Assembly: GCA_023455425.1 (NCBI GenBank)
Contig: JAEYCM010000005.1
Location: 1 to 64,000 of the forward strand
Direction of reading: 5' to 3'
Length of the DNA stretch: 64,000 bases
Source of the DNA: Bacillota bacterium
GTDB taxonomy: Bacteria > Bacillota > Clostridia > Christensenellales > CAG-138
This document shows, in pieces, positions 35,159-42,360 of the stretch (its first letter is position 1; every line of letters begins with the position of its first letter). The position numbers were made by a program, and so were the translations under genes. The notes under the pieces were generated by a model. The model saw only the letters and a list, made by a program, of their open reading frames with translations, was not told the DNA's origin and searched no databases.

Positions 35159-36089
35159 GCTGCCGAACCAGCTCCTCGTACGCGTTGTCCACCGTTTTCT
35201 CGTTGATCCGCATATCCTGCGGCACGATCCCCGCCTTGGCGATCTTCCGGTAAATGTGCTGGGGCTCCCCCGTTTCCCCGTCCGCTTTGATCAGCAATGC
35301 GTCATCTTTTTCCTGCAGCACGCAATCCGTCAGGATGGGCGCAAGCTTGTCTTTCAGCGCGGCGATATCTAAATCGCGGACAATGACCGCCGCCCTGTCG
35401 AATTCCTTGCGCAGCCGTTCGGTTGTACCCTGGTAAATGAGCCGTCCATCTGCGGCGAATGCCGTATGGCTGCACGCCGCTTGGATGAGTGCATGATCCA
35501 TGGTGCCGATGATGAGCGTTTTCCCCCGCCGTGTGATAAGCTCCGCCGTTTTTGTGAGGGCCCCCCTGAGCCGCTCGTCAAACACCGCGTCCGGAACATT
35601 CAGTAAGATGATCCGGCTGTCCGAATACGCGGCGGCAATCAGCGTGACAAGCACCTTTTCCTCGGGGGACAACCACTGGATACCGGAGAGCGAAAGTTCT
35701 CCAAGCCCAATATCAATCAGAAATTCGAACAATTCCTCCTGCATAGAAATGCGGTCTTCACGCATATGCGCTGTCGCAAACATCAGGAATTCGAGCGTAT
35801 TCATGTTGTCATACAGCATATCGGTGTTGCCGATATAAAAGATGTGAGGCTGTATCACGCACTTTTGGCGCATCATTCCTCTTTGGAGCAGCACGCATTT
35901 TCCGCCGTCATAGGGCCTGATGTTGCCCATGATCTCCAGAAGAAGCCTGATTTCGTATGCGGTTCGGGCCGTGATGCCCCAAGACTGCGCCTTGCCAATG
36001 GAGAGGTCAATCTCGCGAAGCACGCGGACAGGCTCCTTTCCCTCGCGCAAAACGCATTCGGCAGAGGACAATGCGGACATAAAAACCAC
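35133..36089 (-). CDS. Degenerate ABC ATPase-like protein of the SipW cluster
   Basis: A 318-aa protein with the length and order of an ABC ATPase (LREIDLSIGKAQSWGIT..., LYDNMNTLEFLMF, signature region, Walker B region, C-terminal domain) but with the catalytic motifs eroded. The Walker A position reads GITARTAYE (38-46) with no lysine. The signature is LSPEEK. Walker B reads RIILLNVPD, with asparagine (N164) for the metal-binding aspartate and no catalytic glutamate. It is unlikely to bind or hydrolyse ATP normally. It is next to an ABC-2-like permease fusion, so it probably keeps a structural role in that complex. The start is GTG with no close ribosome site, so the exact start is uncertain. 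Confidence 0.65.
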   Translation of the reverse strand: MVFMSALSSAECVLREGKEPVRVLREIDLSIGKAQSWGITARTAYEIRLLLEIMGNIRPYDGGKCVLLQRGMMRQKCVIQPHIFYIGNTDMLYDNMNTLEFLMFATAHMREDRISMQEELFEFLIDIGLGELSLSGIQWLSPEEKVLVTLIAAAYSDSRIILLNVPDAVFDERLRGALTKTAELITRRGKTLIIGTMDHALIQAACSHTAFAADGRLIYQGTTERLRKEFDRAAVIVRDLDIAALKDKLAPILTDCVLQEKDDALLIKADGETGEPQHIYRKIAKAGIVPQDMRINEKTVDNAYEELVRQHDLPEQLF

Positions 36090-36123
36090 ATTCTCAGTAT
36101 CCGTATGGCTCCCCTCCCCTTCA

Positions 36124-36657
36124 TTATGTAAGCGGTATTTTCGCGGCGAACACGCCGATGACGCGTCCGGGCATCAACAGTTCGCGGTCGGGCGAATTGA
36201 TGGGATTATCTCCCTTGGTGCGGTAAACCGTATTCCCGCTTTCGTCCGTGGTTACTTCAATAATCCGGTGCGTTACGACCGCACCCGAAAGCGTACGGAA
36301 CGTGACAATTTGATCGACCGCGAGCCGATCGGGATACTTCGGCTTTTTGCAGATGATCACCGAGCCCACCGTCAGCGTAGGCTCCATGCTTCCCGTTTCA
36401 ACGGTGTACAACTGGTATATGCCGAACAGGGTCGGAGTCTCGCCATGGGCTTTGGCTGTATACACGCCAATGAGCGCTATGACCAGCAGCGTGGCGGTAC
36501 AAAGGAACAAGCCCCATTCCAACGCCTTAAGCGCGCGCCTGCGGCGCTCTCGGGGAGTCCGTTCCTGTTTCCCCTGGGAGACTCTTTGTTTGCTCCGCAG
36601 TATTTCACTGCGCATGGCGTCTATCTGTTCCTGCGTCGTGCTTCTGGACTGCTGCAA
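36124..36657 (-). CDS. sipW: Signal peptidase I, SipW (S26B/ER) type
   Basis: A 177-aa signal peptidase of the ER-like type. A cytoplasmic basic N-terminal region (RTPRERRRRALKALEWG) precedes one membrane helix (around 47-66). The catalytic serine is S90 in VETGSMEPTLTVGS, the catalytic histidine is H130 in VVTHRIIEV, and the conserved TKGDNPINSPD carries the acidic residues. In Bacillus, SipW cleaves TasA and TapA, the biofilm fibre proteins. Three proteins encoded just upstream carry the matching signal type. The start is TTG with AAAGGA seven bases upstream. A terminator separates it from the fibre-protein gene, so it is made at a lower level or from its own promoter. Confidence 0.88.
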   Translation of the reverse strand: MQQSRSTTQEQIDAMRSEILRSKQRVSQGKQERTPRERRRRALKALEWGLFLCTATLLVIALIGVYTAKAHGETPTLFGIYQLYTVETGSMEPTLTVGSVIICKKPKYPDRLAVDQIVTFRTLSGAVVTHRIIEVTTDESGNTVYRTKGDNPINSPDRELLMPGRVIGVFAAKIPLT

Positions 36658-36730
36658 GGATTGTTCCTTTCATTTCGCTTTTTTGGGCCGAATGTTAGGA
36701 GTATCATGCTATAGTATCCCCTGAATGCGC

Positions 36731-36764
36731 AAAAAACAGCCGCCTGAAAAGGCGGCTGTTTTAG
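36731..36764 (-). terminator. Terminator between the fibre-protein gene and sipW
   Basis: Perfect 12-bp stem AAAACAGCCGCC (36733-36744) with GGCGGCTGTTTT (36751-36762), then TTTTTT GCGC on the minus strand. It lies 14 bases after the fibre-protein stop and ahead of sipW, so it can hold sipW and the ABC genes at lower expression than the exported proteins. Confidence 0.88.
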
Positions 36765-36776
36765 CCCCAAAATCAA

Positions 36777-37307
36777 TTACTTCTGTGTGCCGGTCACGGA
36801 GACGGTAACTGCAGCGCCATAGTTTGCGCCCGCATAGTTGATGTCAACCGCATCGTTGCTCGGCCAATTCACAGACACCGTGTAGGTCTTTTGCTGACCG
36901 TTCGCATCGAGCGCGAATTCGCTGCCAAAATCAATGGCTCCGCTGCCTGTGGTTGTACCTACGACATTGCCGCCTTCATCTTTTACTGTGATCACAAGCG
37001 GATCAATCATGCCTTTGCCGCTAGGCGCAGCGACCTTAATATCAAAATCAAGTGCCATGGCCGTTTCGCTGACGACTGCGCCGTCATAGTTCTTGACGCT
37101 GAACTGCCAGTCGACGGTTTCAGTGGGCGCAATCTTTACATTCTCTGTAAAGCTATCCGTACCGTTTTCAAGCAGCACGAACTCCTTGGCCACCACGCTG
37201 CCCGTTGCAAGGTTGTCAATCGACGTCGTGTACATTGCCAGCGTTCCCGCAAGGACGGCGGTTGACAAAACCAGAACCAACGCTACGATAACCAATGTTT
37301 TTTTCAT
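36777..37307 (-). CDS. SipW-type exported fibre-like protein (single domain)
   Basis: A 176-aa exported protein. The N-terminal hydrophobic segment followed by AGTLAMYTTSIDNLATGS is the SipW-cognate signal pattern. The mature domain (about residues 35-175) is beta-rich, with VDWQFSVKNYDG, PLVITVKDEGGNVVG and a final YGAAVTVSVTGTQ, resembling TasA/camelysin-type subunits. It is nearly the same domain as residues 25-180 of the larger protein two genes upstream. It is probably the main subunit of a surface fibre. AGGAGG precedes the ATG. A strong terminator follows. Confidence 0.78.
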   Translation of the reverse strand: MKKTLVIVALVLVLSTAVLAGTLAMYTTSIDNLATGSVVAKEFVLLENGTDSFTENVKIAPTETVDWQFSVKNYDGAVVSETAMALDFDIKVAAPSGKGMIDPLVITVKDEGGNVVGTTTGSGAIDFGSEFALDANGQQKTYTVSVNWPSNDAVDINYAGANYGAAVTVSVTGTQK

Positions 37308-37390
37308 GAAAATCCTCCTTGTTTTGTTGCGTGTTATATGCTAAGGCAATTGCCTCAGGCTTACTTTTTCCCGCCGCATCCGGCGTTCTT

Positions 37391-37771
37391 CTATACGGCT
37401 GGCGTCTGTCCCACACCCGGGGCATCGGATGTCTCCGGCATAGGATCGGGGATTTCCTGCGACGGTCCCGCAGCGGGCTGACCGCCCGGCTCTTCCGCAG
37501 CCTCCGGATCGGCGGGCGTTTCTTCCGGCGGCTGTTGCGGCTGGATTTCCACAGGCGGGGTTTGCTGCCCGGCTTCCCGCATTATCTCGTCCGCGTCCGG
37601 GGTTGTGGGTTCAATACTCTGCGCCTGCAATTCCATACCGCTCATGTCTGCCTCTATATTGAAGCTGAAAGCCGTCTCATGCGAATAACTTGCGAGCGTA
37701 CCTGCTGCCGCGGCGACCGGTATGGCGCACAGCAGCGCCAACAGAAGCAATATCCTGTATTTCATGCGCAC
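37391..37771 (-). CDS. Short SipW-type exported protein with P/E/Q-rich tail
   Basis: A 126-aa exported protein. The signal region ends AAAAGTLASYSHETAFSFNIEAD, a variant of the SipW-cognate pattern. The rest (residues ~50-126) is low-complexity and disordered, rich in P, E, Q, A and D (PPVEIQPQQPPEETPADP). It has no cysteine or anchor motif. It lies between two larger SipW-type proteins, so it may be an accessory or capping component, comparable in position only to TapA of the Bacillus operon. Not recognised as a known family. Confidence 0.6.
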   Translation of the reverse strand: MRMKYRILLLLALLCAIPVAAAAGTLASYSHETAFSFNIEADMSGMELQAQSIEPTTPDADEIMREAGQQTPPVEIQPQQPPEETPADPEAAEEPGGQPAAGPSQEIPDPMPETSDAPGVGQTPAV

Positions 37772-37786
37772 TCACTTCCAATGCCG

Positions 37787-38875
37787 CTAGTTCAAACTTC
37801 CAAATCTGGAGGTCAGCGATGCATCCACGGCTGCAGCATTGCTACCGCCTACCTTCACGCCATACGGCGCCGCTGTTCCAAGCCCAATGCCGTGTCCGCC
37901 GAATGTCACACTCTGCCCGGGCAGAATGTTATCCATGGAGGAATTGTTATAGCCCGGGTTCACAAAGCGGTATTCGCCGGCAGGCATGCCGATCATCTTT
38001 GCGTTGCTCCAGGCGTTGGTCAGCACGTCGTCCGGGAGCTTGAATTCGATATACCAGTCGTTGACCGGTTGATCGGAATGATTGGTAATCGTAATGCTGT
38101 AATTAAACTCACGGGGGCCGCTTTGGCCATTCTGCCAGGACTTCGTAGTCTGATACAACACGCTGATATTTTCGGCCTGCGGCGTCGGAGTCGGTGTTAC
38201 CGTCGGCGTCGGCGTCATCAGCGGCGTTGGAGTCGGTGTCGCCGTCGGAGTCGGCGTGATCAATGGCGTGAATGTCGGCACCGGCGTCGGCGTTGCTGTG
38301 GGCAACGGCGTGGGCTGCCCGGCCCCATCAAGCGGCGCCTGAGAAGCAATCGCATGGATGCCGATCGCTGTGCCGTACTGCCCACCGGCGTAATCGATAT
38401 CTATGTTGCCGTCGCTCGGCCAGTACGCTTCAACGGTGTATGTGCGCTCCTGCCCGCTTTGCGATAATTGAAATTCCCCTGTTATGTCGAAACTGCCCGG
38501 TCCCATGACGCTGCCGACCGCGTTGCCGCTTTCATCCTTCACGGAAACGGTAAGCGGCTCGATCGCCGATTTATCGGCGGATGCATGCACATCGAACGTC
38601 AGCTTGTAATAAAGGTCCGTCTCTGTAATGACAGTTCCAGAATAATTCCTGACCTGGAACTGCCAGCTTACCGTTTCGCCCGGCGCGATCTTTACGCCCT
38701 GCTCAAAACTGCCCGTGCCTTCGCCCGTAAAAACGAATTCCTTCGCAGAAACGCTTCCCTGCGCCAGATGATCGATTGACGTTGTGTACATGGCCAATGT
38801 GCCTGCAGTCACCGAACTTGCCATCACCAGAAGCAAGATCAATACCCATGCAGTTTTCTTCATTACCTTCCTCAT
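37787..38875 (-). CDS. SipW-type exported protein: fibre domain, PT-rich linker and CBM2-like domain
   Basis: A 362-aa exported protein in four parts. The SipW-cognate signal reads AGTLAMYTTSIDHLAQGS. A TasA-like domain (about 25-185) closely matches the single-domain protein downstream. A PT-rich linker (about 190-238) is made of TPTPTPL-like repeats. The C-terminal ~120 residues look like a carbohydrate-binding module of family 2: REFNYSITITNHSDQPVNDW, then a conserved W (TNAWSNAKM) and a late LPGQSVTFGGHG. This suggests a fibre subunit that displays a polysaccharide-binding tip. It is the first gene of the SipW cluster and lies behind the repeated operator-like sites. Confidence 0.75.
   Translation of the reverse strand: MRKVMKKTAWVLILLLVMASSVTAGTLAMYTTSIDHLAQGSVSAKEFVFTGEGTGSFEQGVKIAPGETVSWQFQVRNYSGTVITETDLYYKLTFDVHASADKSAIEPLTVSVKDESGNAVGSVMGPGSFDITGEFQLSQSGQERTYTVEAYWPSDGNIDIDYAGGQYGTAIGIHAIASQAPLDGAGQPTPLPTATPTPVPTFTPLITPTPTATPTPTPLMTPTPTVTPTPTPQAENISVLYQTTKSWQNGQSGPREFNYSITITNHSDQPVNDWYIEFKLPDDVLTNAWSNAKMIGMPAGEYRFVNPGYNNSSMDNILPGQSVTFGGHGIGLGTAAPYGVKVGGSNAAAVDASLTSRFGSLN
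38170..38320 (-). repeat. Low-complexity PT-coding repeat
   Basis: Degenerate repeats of GGCGTCGGAGTCGG type on the plus strand, encoding the PT-rich linker of the CBM-bearing protein. They explain the repeated sequence here; it is not a CRISPR. Confidence 0.85.
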
Positions 38876-38935
38876 TTCTTCTCAAGGCTCATTCGCCAAT
38901 TACCCACAACACCCACTGATAAGACGGTAACATAC

Positions 38936-38979
38936 CATATATAGTATGTCAAATTGTATCATTTTACATATCTAGTATG
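38936..38979 (-). promoter_or_regulatory. Promoter region of the SipW cluster with two repeated sites
   Basis: Two 13-bp sites in the same orientation, CATACTATATATG (38936-38948) and CATACTAGATATG (38967-38979) on the minus strand, differ at one base and lie 31 bp apart, about three helical turns. The first is part of a near-palindrome (CATACTATATATGGTATG) and overlaps a TTGACA (38947-38952). A TGATACAAT extended -10-like sequence lies between them. They look like binding sites for one regulator. Confidence 0.5.
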
Positions 38980-39310
38980 ATGTACGTATAATATCTGTAA
39001 ATTCATGCAAAGCCTATTCAGAGAATTAGAATCCATATAGTGGAAAATTATGATCATGCCATCAACATAGCAAAGCAATCCTTTCAGCAGCGGAGACGAT
39101 CCTTATATTGGTTTGCGAGCGCTTTGTAGATAAAAAAACCTGCTGGCTTCAGAAGTCAGCGGGTTTAAGGTGCAAATATTAATAATTATACTGCCACGAG
39201 TAACATTCTAATCAAATTCTGGCATCACATTTTATAGTATTGTGATGTGCCGACTTATCGTTAAGATTCAACATAAGAGCCACTTTTCGATGGATAAGGT
39301 TTGATTGGAA
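38980..39310. other. Intergenic region upstream of the SipW cluster
   Basis: Contains one hairpin at about 39137-39164 (AACC-GCTG-CTT / AAG-CAGC-GGTT with mismatches) followed on the minus strand by TTTTTTT. It is a plausible terminator for the broken gene at 39311-39550. The remainder is AT-rich with no gene that I can support. Confidence 0.5.
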
Positions 39311-39550
39311 TTATGATGCATTTCCGGACATCACTTCATCAACAGTGACAACCATTTCATAACGATCCATCTCAACAGAAGGAAAGTCCCATTTACATGC
39401 ATCTGCCACAATAGGGCGTCGTTATCGGTGAAGCTCACTATTGTCGCATTTATAAGGAAGTCATTTTCAATATGTCTTCCGCCAATTATTCTTCCTGCCC
39501 TCGAATGCCCCTTTTTCAAACTTAAGTCCATCTTCAGTCCTAATAATCAT
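39311..39550 (-). pseudogene. Broken small gene (two frameshifts)
   Basis: A good ribosome site (GAGGTG) precedes ATG 39550, and the frame reads MIIRTEDGLKFEKGAFEGRK, then NNWRKTY and stops. The protein-like reading continues in the next frame (ENDFLINATIVSFTDNDALLW) and returns to the first frame (ADACKWDFPSVEMDRYEMVV, then TVDEVMSGNAS) to a stop at 39311. Two offsetting indels would restore about 80 residues. The product is not recognised. A terminator-like hairpin follows it. Confidence 0.5.
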
Positions 39551-39693
39551 AAAGCACCTCGCAACTATTTACCAAATTATAACATAATATCAAAATTAAT
39601 CAGGAGGGCATTGTACGTTATAGCGTGTGTGATAAGCTTGATTTTTCGATATTTACGATGCTTGTGTGTTTATGTGATTGACATAAGTGGCAA

Positions 39694-39727
39694 TAAAAAA
39701 CCCGCCAACCTAGACGGTTAGCGGGTT
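39694..39727 (-). terminator. Terminator of the tRNA-Ser pair
   Basis: Stem AACCCGC plus inner AACC/GGTT, with GCGGGTT, adjacent to the CCA end of the tRNA, and TTTTTTATT after it on the minus strand. Confidence 0.8.
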
Positions 39728-39819
39728 TGGCGGAGAAGGAGGGATTTGAACCCTCGCGCCAGTTACCCCAGCCTACTCCCTTAGCAGGGGAGCCCCTTGA
39801 GCCACTTGGGTACTTCTCC
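39728..39819 (-). tRNA. tRNA-Ser (anticodon GCT)
   Basis: 92 nt including an encoded CCA. The acceptor stem GGAGAAG pairs with CTTCTCC, the anticodon loop reads CTGCTAAG (GCT), there is a long variable arm as expected for serine tRNA, and the T-loop is GGTTCAAATCC. Confidence 0.95.
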
Positions 39820-39840
39820 AGGCCTATTTGGTTGAGACGT

Positions 39841-39929
39841 TGGCGGAGAGAGAGGGATTCGAACCCCCGGTGCCTTGCGGCATCACTGGTTTTCAAGACC
39901 AGCTCCATAAACCACTCGGACATCTCTCC
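39841..39929 (-). tRNA. tRNA-Ser (anticodon TGA)
   Basis: 89 nt including an encoded CCA. The acceptor stem GGAGAGA pairs with TCTCTCC, the anticodon loop is CTTGAAAA (TGA), there is a long variable arm and T-loop GGTTCGAATCC. It is the first of two serine tRNAs read from one minus-strand unit, with 21 bases between them. Confidence 0.95.
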
Positions 39930-40099
39930 CTAACAGGAACGCTACTGATTATAGCAAAACAACCGCGCGCTGTCAAGCAAGGAAGGCAATGTGCCCGGGA
40001 CAGAGTTTCGCATTAAAATACGTGGGACAATATATAAGGAAGCGAACGGATTTATAGAGCAAATCATAGAATATTTACAACGTTACCAGGGGGATTTCA

Positions 40100-40128
40100 T
40101 TGACTTGATCGGTACGGTGTGCTATACT
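40100..40128 (+). promoter_or_regulatory. Sigma-A promoter of the asd-dapA-dapB region
   Basis: TTGACT (40100-40105), a 17-base spacer and TATACT (40123-40128). The leader of about 60 bases is too short for a lysine riboswitch. Confidence 0.8.
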
Positions 40129-40194
40129 TTCCCCCAATCGCATATTGCGTAGTAATACAAGCGATATACAACCATATGAGGAGGCCATCTTTAC

Positions 40195-41205
40195 ATGAAG
40201 CAGTACAACGTCGCGGTTGTCGGCGCGACCGGTATGGTCGGCCGTAAATTCCTGCAAGTGCTGGAAGAGCGTAAACTACCCGTAGCGAACTATTATCTGT
40301 TTGCTAGCAAACGCAGCGCCGGCACTACATTGCCCTTTATGGGCAAAGAATACACCGTGCGGGAACTGACCGAGACTTGCTTCGATGGCCTTAATATAGA
40401 CATCGCGCTCTTTTCGGCAGGCGGCGGCACGTCCGAACAGTTTGCCCCTGTCGCCGCGCGCGCGGGCGCCGTGGTAATCGACAACTCCAGCGCATGGCGC
40501 ATGGACCCGGAAGTCCCCCTGGTGGTGCCGGAAGTCAACCCCGATCACATCCCCATGTATAAAAATAAGGGCATTATTGCGAACCCCAACTGTTCCACCA
40601 TCCAGGCGATGGTGGCGTTAAAGCCTCTGCATGAAGCGTATGGCCTCAAGCGCGTGGTGTATTCCACCTATCAGGCCGTATCCGGCGCGGGCCAGCAGGG
40701 CTATTCGGATTTGGAAGAAGGCATCAAGGGCAATCCGCCCAAGAAGTTTCCGCACCCCATTGCGGGCAACTGCCTGCCGCATATCGACTCGTTCCTGGAT
40801 ACCGGCTATACCAAGGAAGAACAGAAAATGATCAACGAAAGCCAGAAGATCCTCTCCCTGCCCGCGCTTCGGGTCACTGCCACCACCGTGCGCGTGCCCG
40901 TGTTCCACGGCCACAGCGAGAGCATCAATGTGGAATTTGAACGCCCCTTCGAGCTGAGTGAGCTTGTAGAAGTGCTGCGGAATGCGCCCGGCCTTGTGGT
41001 GCAGGACGATCCGCAGAATTATGTCTACCCCATGCCCCTTGCCACCGCGGATACCGATCCGGTCTATGTGGGCCGCATCCGCCGGGATTTCAGCGTGGAG
41101 AGCGGCATCAACTTCTGGTGCGTGGCGGACAACATCCGCAAGGGTGCGGCGACCAATGCCGTGCAAATCGCTCAGGAGCTCATCCGCCAGTGGGAGAACG
41201 CATAA
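40195..41205 (+). CDS. asd: Aspartate-semialdehyde dehydrogenase
   Basis: A 336-aa enzyme that reduces aspartyl phosphate to aspartate semialdehyde with NADPH, the branch point for lysine/diaminopimelate, threonine and methionine. The cofactor motif is VVGATGMVGRKFL, the catalytic cysteine is C133 in ANPNCSTIQ, and the late HGHSESINVEFE carries the substrate-binding histidine. The length is normal. It is first in a set with dapA and dapB, although a 247-base gap containing a MITE-like element separates it from dapA. AGGAGG precedes the ATG. Confidence 0.95.
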   Translation: MKQYNVAVVGATGMVGRKFLQVLEERKLPVANYYLFASKRSAGTTLPFMGKEYTVRELTETCFDGLNIDIALFSAGGGTSEQFAPVAARAGAVVIDNSSAWRMDPEVPLVVPEVNPDHIPMYKNKGIIANPNCSTIQAMVALKPLHEAYGLKRVVYSTYQAVSGAGQQGYSDLEEGIKGNPPKKFPHPIAGNCLPHIDSFLDTGYTKEEQKMINESQKILSLPALRVTATTVRVPVFHGHSESINVEFERPFELSELVEVLRNAPGLVVQDDPQNYVYPMPLATADTDPVYVGRIRRDFSVESGINFWCVADNIRKGAATNAVQIAQELIRQWENA

Positions 41206-41268
41206 GTTCGCTCTATTTGCGGCGCAGAGGGAAATCCCTTCTGCGCCGTTTGTGCAAGTGCCGATTCA

Positions 41269-41427
41269 TACCAATTCCAAATATCAATGCATCGGCGCGG
41301 CAGTTCTTTTCGTGCGCGGCGGTGTCGCCTTCCGCTCAACGTAGCGCTGCTACGTTTTACCCCGGCTCCTTGCCCCGCACCGAAAAATTCCTCGCCGCTT
41401 CGGATACATTCCTATTTTTCATTGGTA
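41269..41427 (+). mobile_element. 159-bp MITE-like element, copy A
   Basis: Ends are imperfect inverted repeats (TACCAATTCCAAATATCAAT versus TACCAATGAAAAATAGGAAT read inward). An inner palindrome GTAGCGCTGCTAC lies near the centre. It matches copy B (47621-47779, other strand) over all 159 bases without gaps; I count 35 mismatches. It encodes no credible protein. Its right end supplies a TATAAT (41426-41431) just ahead of dapA. No clear target duplication is visible here. Confidence 0.75.
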
Positions 41428-41452
41428 TAATACAAAAAAGGAGGAGACACCC

Positions 41453-42331
41453 ATGGCTATTTTTGAAGGCTCCGGCGTTGCCATCATTACACCGTTTGCC
41501 GGAAACGGCATTGATTTTGGTGCATTTGAGAAACTGATCGAGCGCCAAATAACAGGCAAAACGGATGCAATCATCGTTTGCGGAACCACGGGCGAAGCAT
41601 CCACCATGAGCGCGGAAGAAAAGCGCGCCGCTATAGAATTCTGTATCAGGCAGGTCAAGGGACGTGTTCCCGTCATCGCCGGCACAGGCGGCAACAACAC
41701 GGCAAATGTCATAAGGGACAGCAAGGCAGCAGAAGAAGCCGGTGCGGACGGCTTACTCGTCGTCACGCCTTATTACAACAAGACCACGCAGGCGGGGCTT
41801 GTCGCCCATTATGCCGCTATTGCAGGGGCTGTTTCCATCCCCATCATCGTATACAACGTGCCCGGCCGCACGGGGTTGAACCTCCTGCCCGCCACCATGC
41901 AAAAGCTGATGGCAAACAAAAACATTGTGGGCATCAAGGAGGCAAGCGGGAATATTGAGCAGATCGTCAACCTTGCCGCGCTATGTCCGGATTTGGATAT
42001 TTACTCCGGCAATGACGATCATGTGCTTCCCTTACTCGCCTTGGGCGGCAAAGGCGTTATCTCCACCATCGCAAACGTCATACCCGAGGAGATGCACGAG
42101 CTGTGTGCGGCGTTTTTCCGCGGGGACATTGAGGCGGCGCGCGCGCTGCAGTTCAAGGTGCTGCCGGTTTGGAAAGCGGCGTTTTGCGAGGTCAACCCCA
42201 TTCCCATCAAGACTATGTGCGCCATGCTGGGCTGGTGTGAAGGAACGTTACGGCTTCCGCTCTGCCCGCCTTCTGAAGCAAACCGCGCGATGATGGAAGA
42301 CACGCTCAGAGAATACGGCCTGCTTTCCTGA
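41453..42331 (+). CDS. dapA: 4-hydroxy-tetrahydrodipicolinate synthase
   Basis: A 292-aa class I aldolase that condenses pyruvate with aspartate semialdehyde. The Schiff-base lysine is K162 in NIVGIKEASGN, the proton-relay tyrosine is Y134 in IIVYNVPGRTG, and the substrate-binding loop is CGTTGEASTMS. The length is normal. GGAGGAG precedes the ATG. It lies 29 bases before dapB, so they are co-transcribed. The MITE-like element immediately upstream may have altered its promoter. Confidence 0.95.
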   Translation: MAIFEGSGVAIITPFAGNGIDFGAFEKLIERQITGKTDAIIVCGTTGEASTMSAEEKRAAIEFCIRQVKGRVPVIAGTGGNNTANVIRDSKAAEEAGADGLLVVTPYYNKTTQAGLVAHYAAIAGAVSIPIIVYNVPGRTGLNLLPATMQKLMANKNIVGIKEASGNIEQIVNLAALCPDLDIYSGNDDHVLPLLALGGKGVISTIANVIPEEMHELCAAFFRGDIEAARALQFKVLPVWKAAFCEVNPIPIKTMCAMLGWCEGTLRLPLCPPSEANRAMMEDTLREYGLLS

Positions 42332-42360
42332 GAAACAGAAAAGCAAAGCAAGGTGAAAGT

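Noticed and set aside
38170..38320. Regular short repeats that could be taken for a CRISPR-like array
   Set aside because: They encode an in-frame PT-rich linker; there are no unique spacers and no cas genes.
39727..39933. Forward-strand open frames reading GFEPSR- and GFEPPV-like peptides
   Set aside because: They are the antisense of the two serine tRNA genes, a well-known false protein signature.
40129..40194. Lysine riboswitch ahead of asd
   Set aside because: The leader from the predicted start of transcription to the ATG is only about 60 bases, too short for that riboswitch.
41118..41537. Open frame through the asd-dapA gap with a peptide resembling another open frame at 47580-47843
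   Set aside because: The peptide similarity is fully explained by the shared 159-bp DNA element; the frames overlap asd, dapA and the ABC-F leader and lack ribosome sites.
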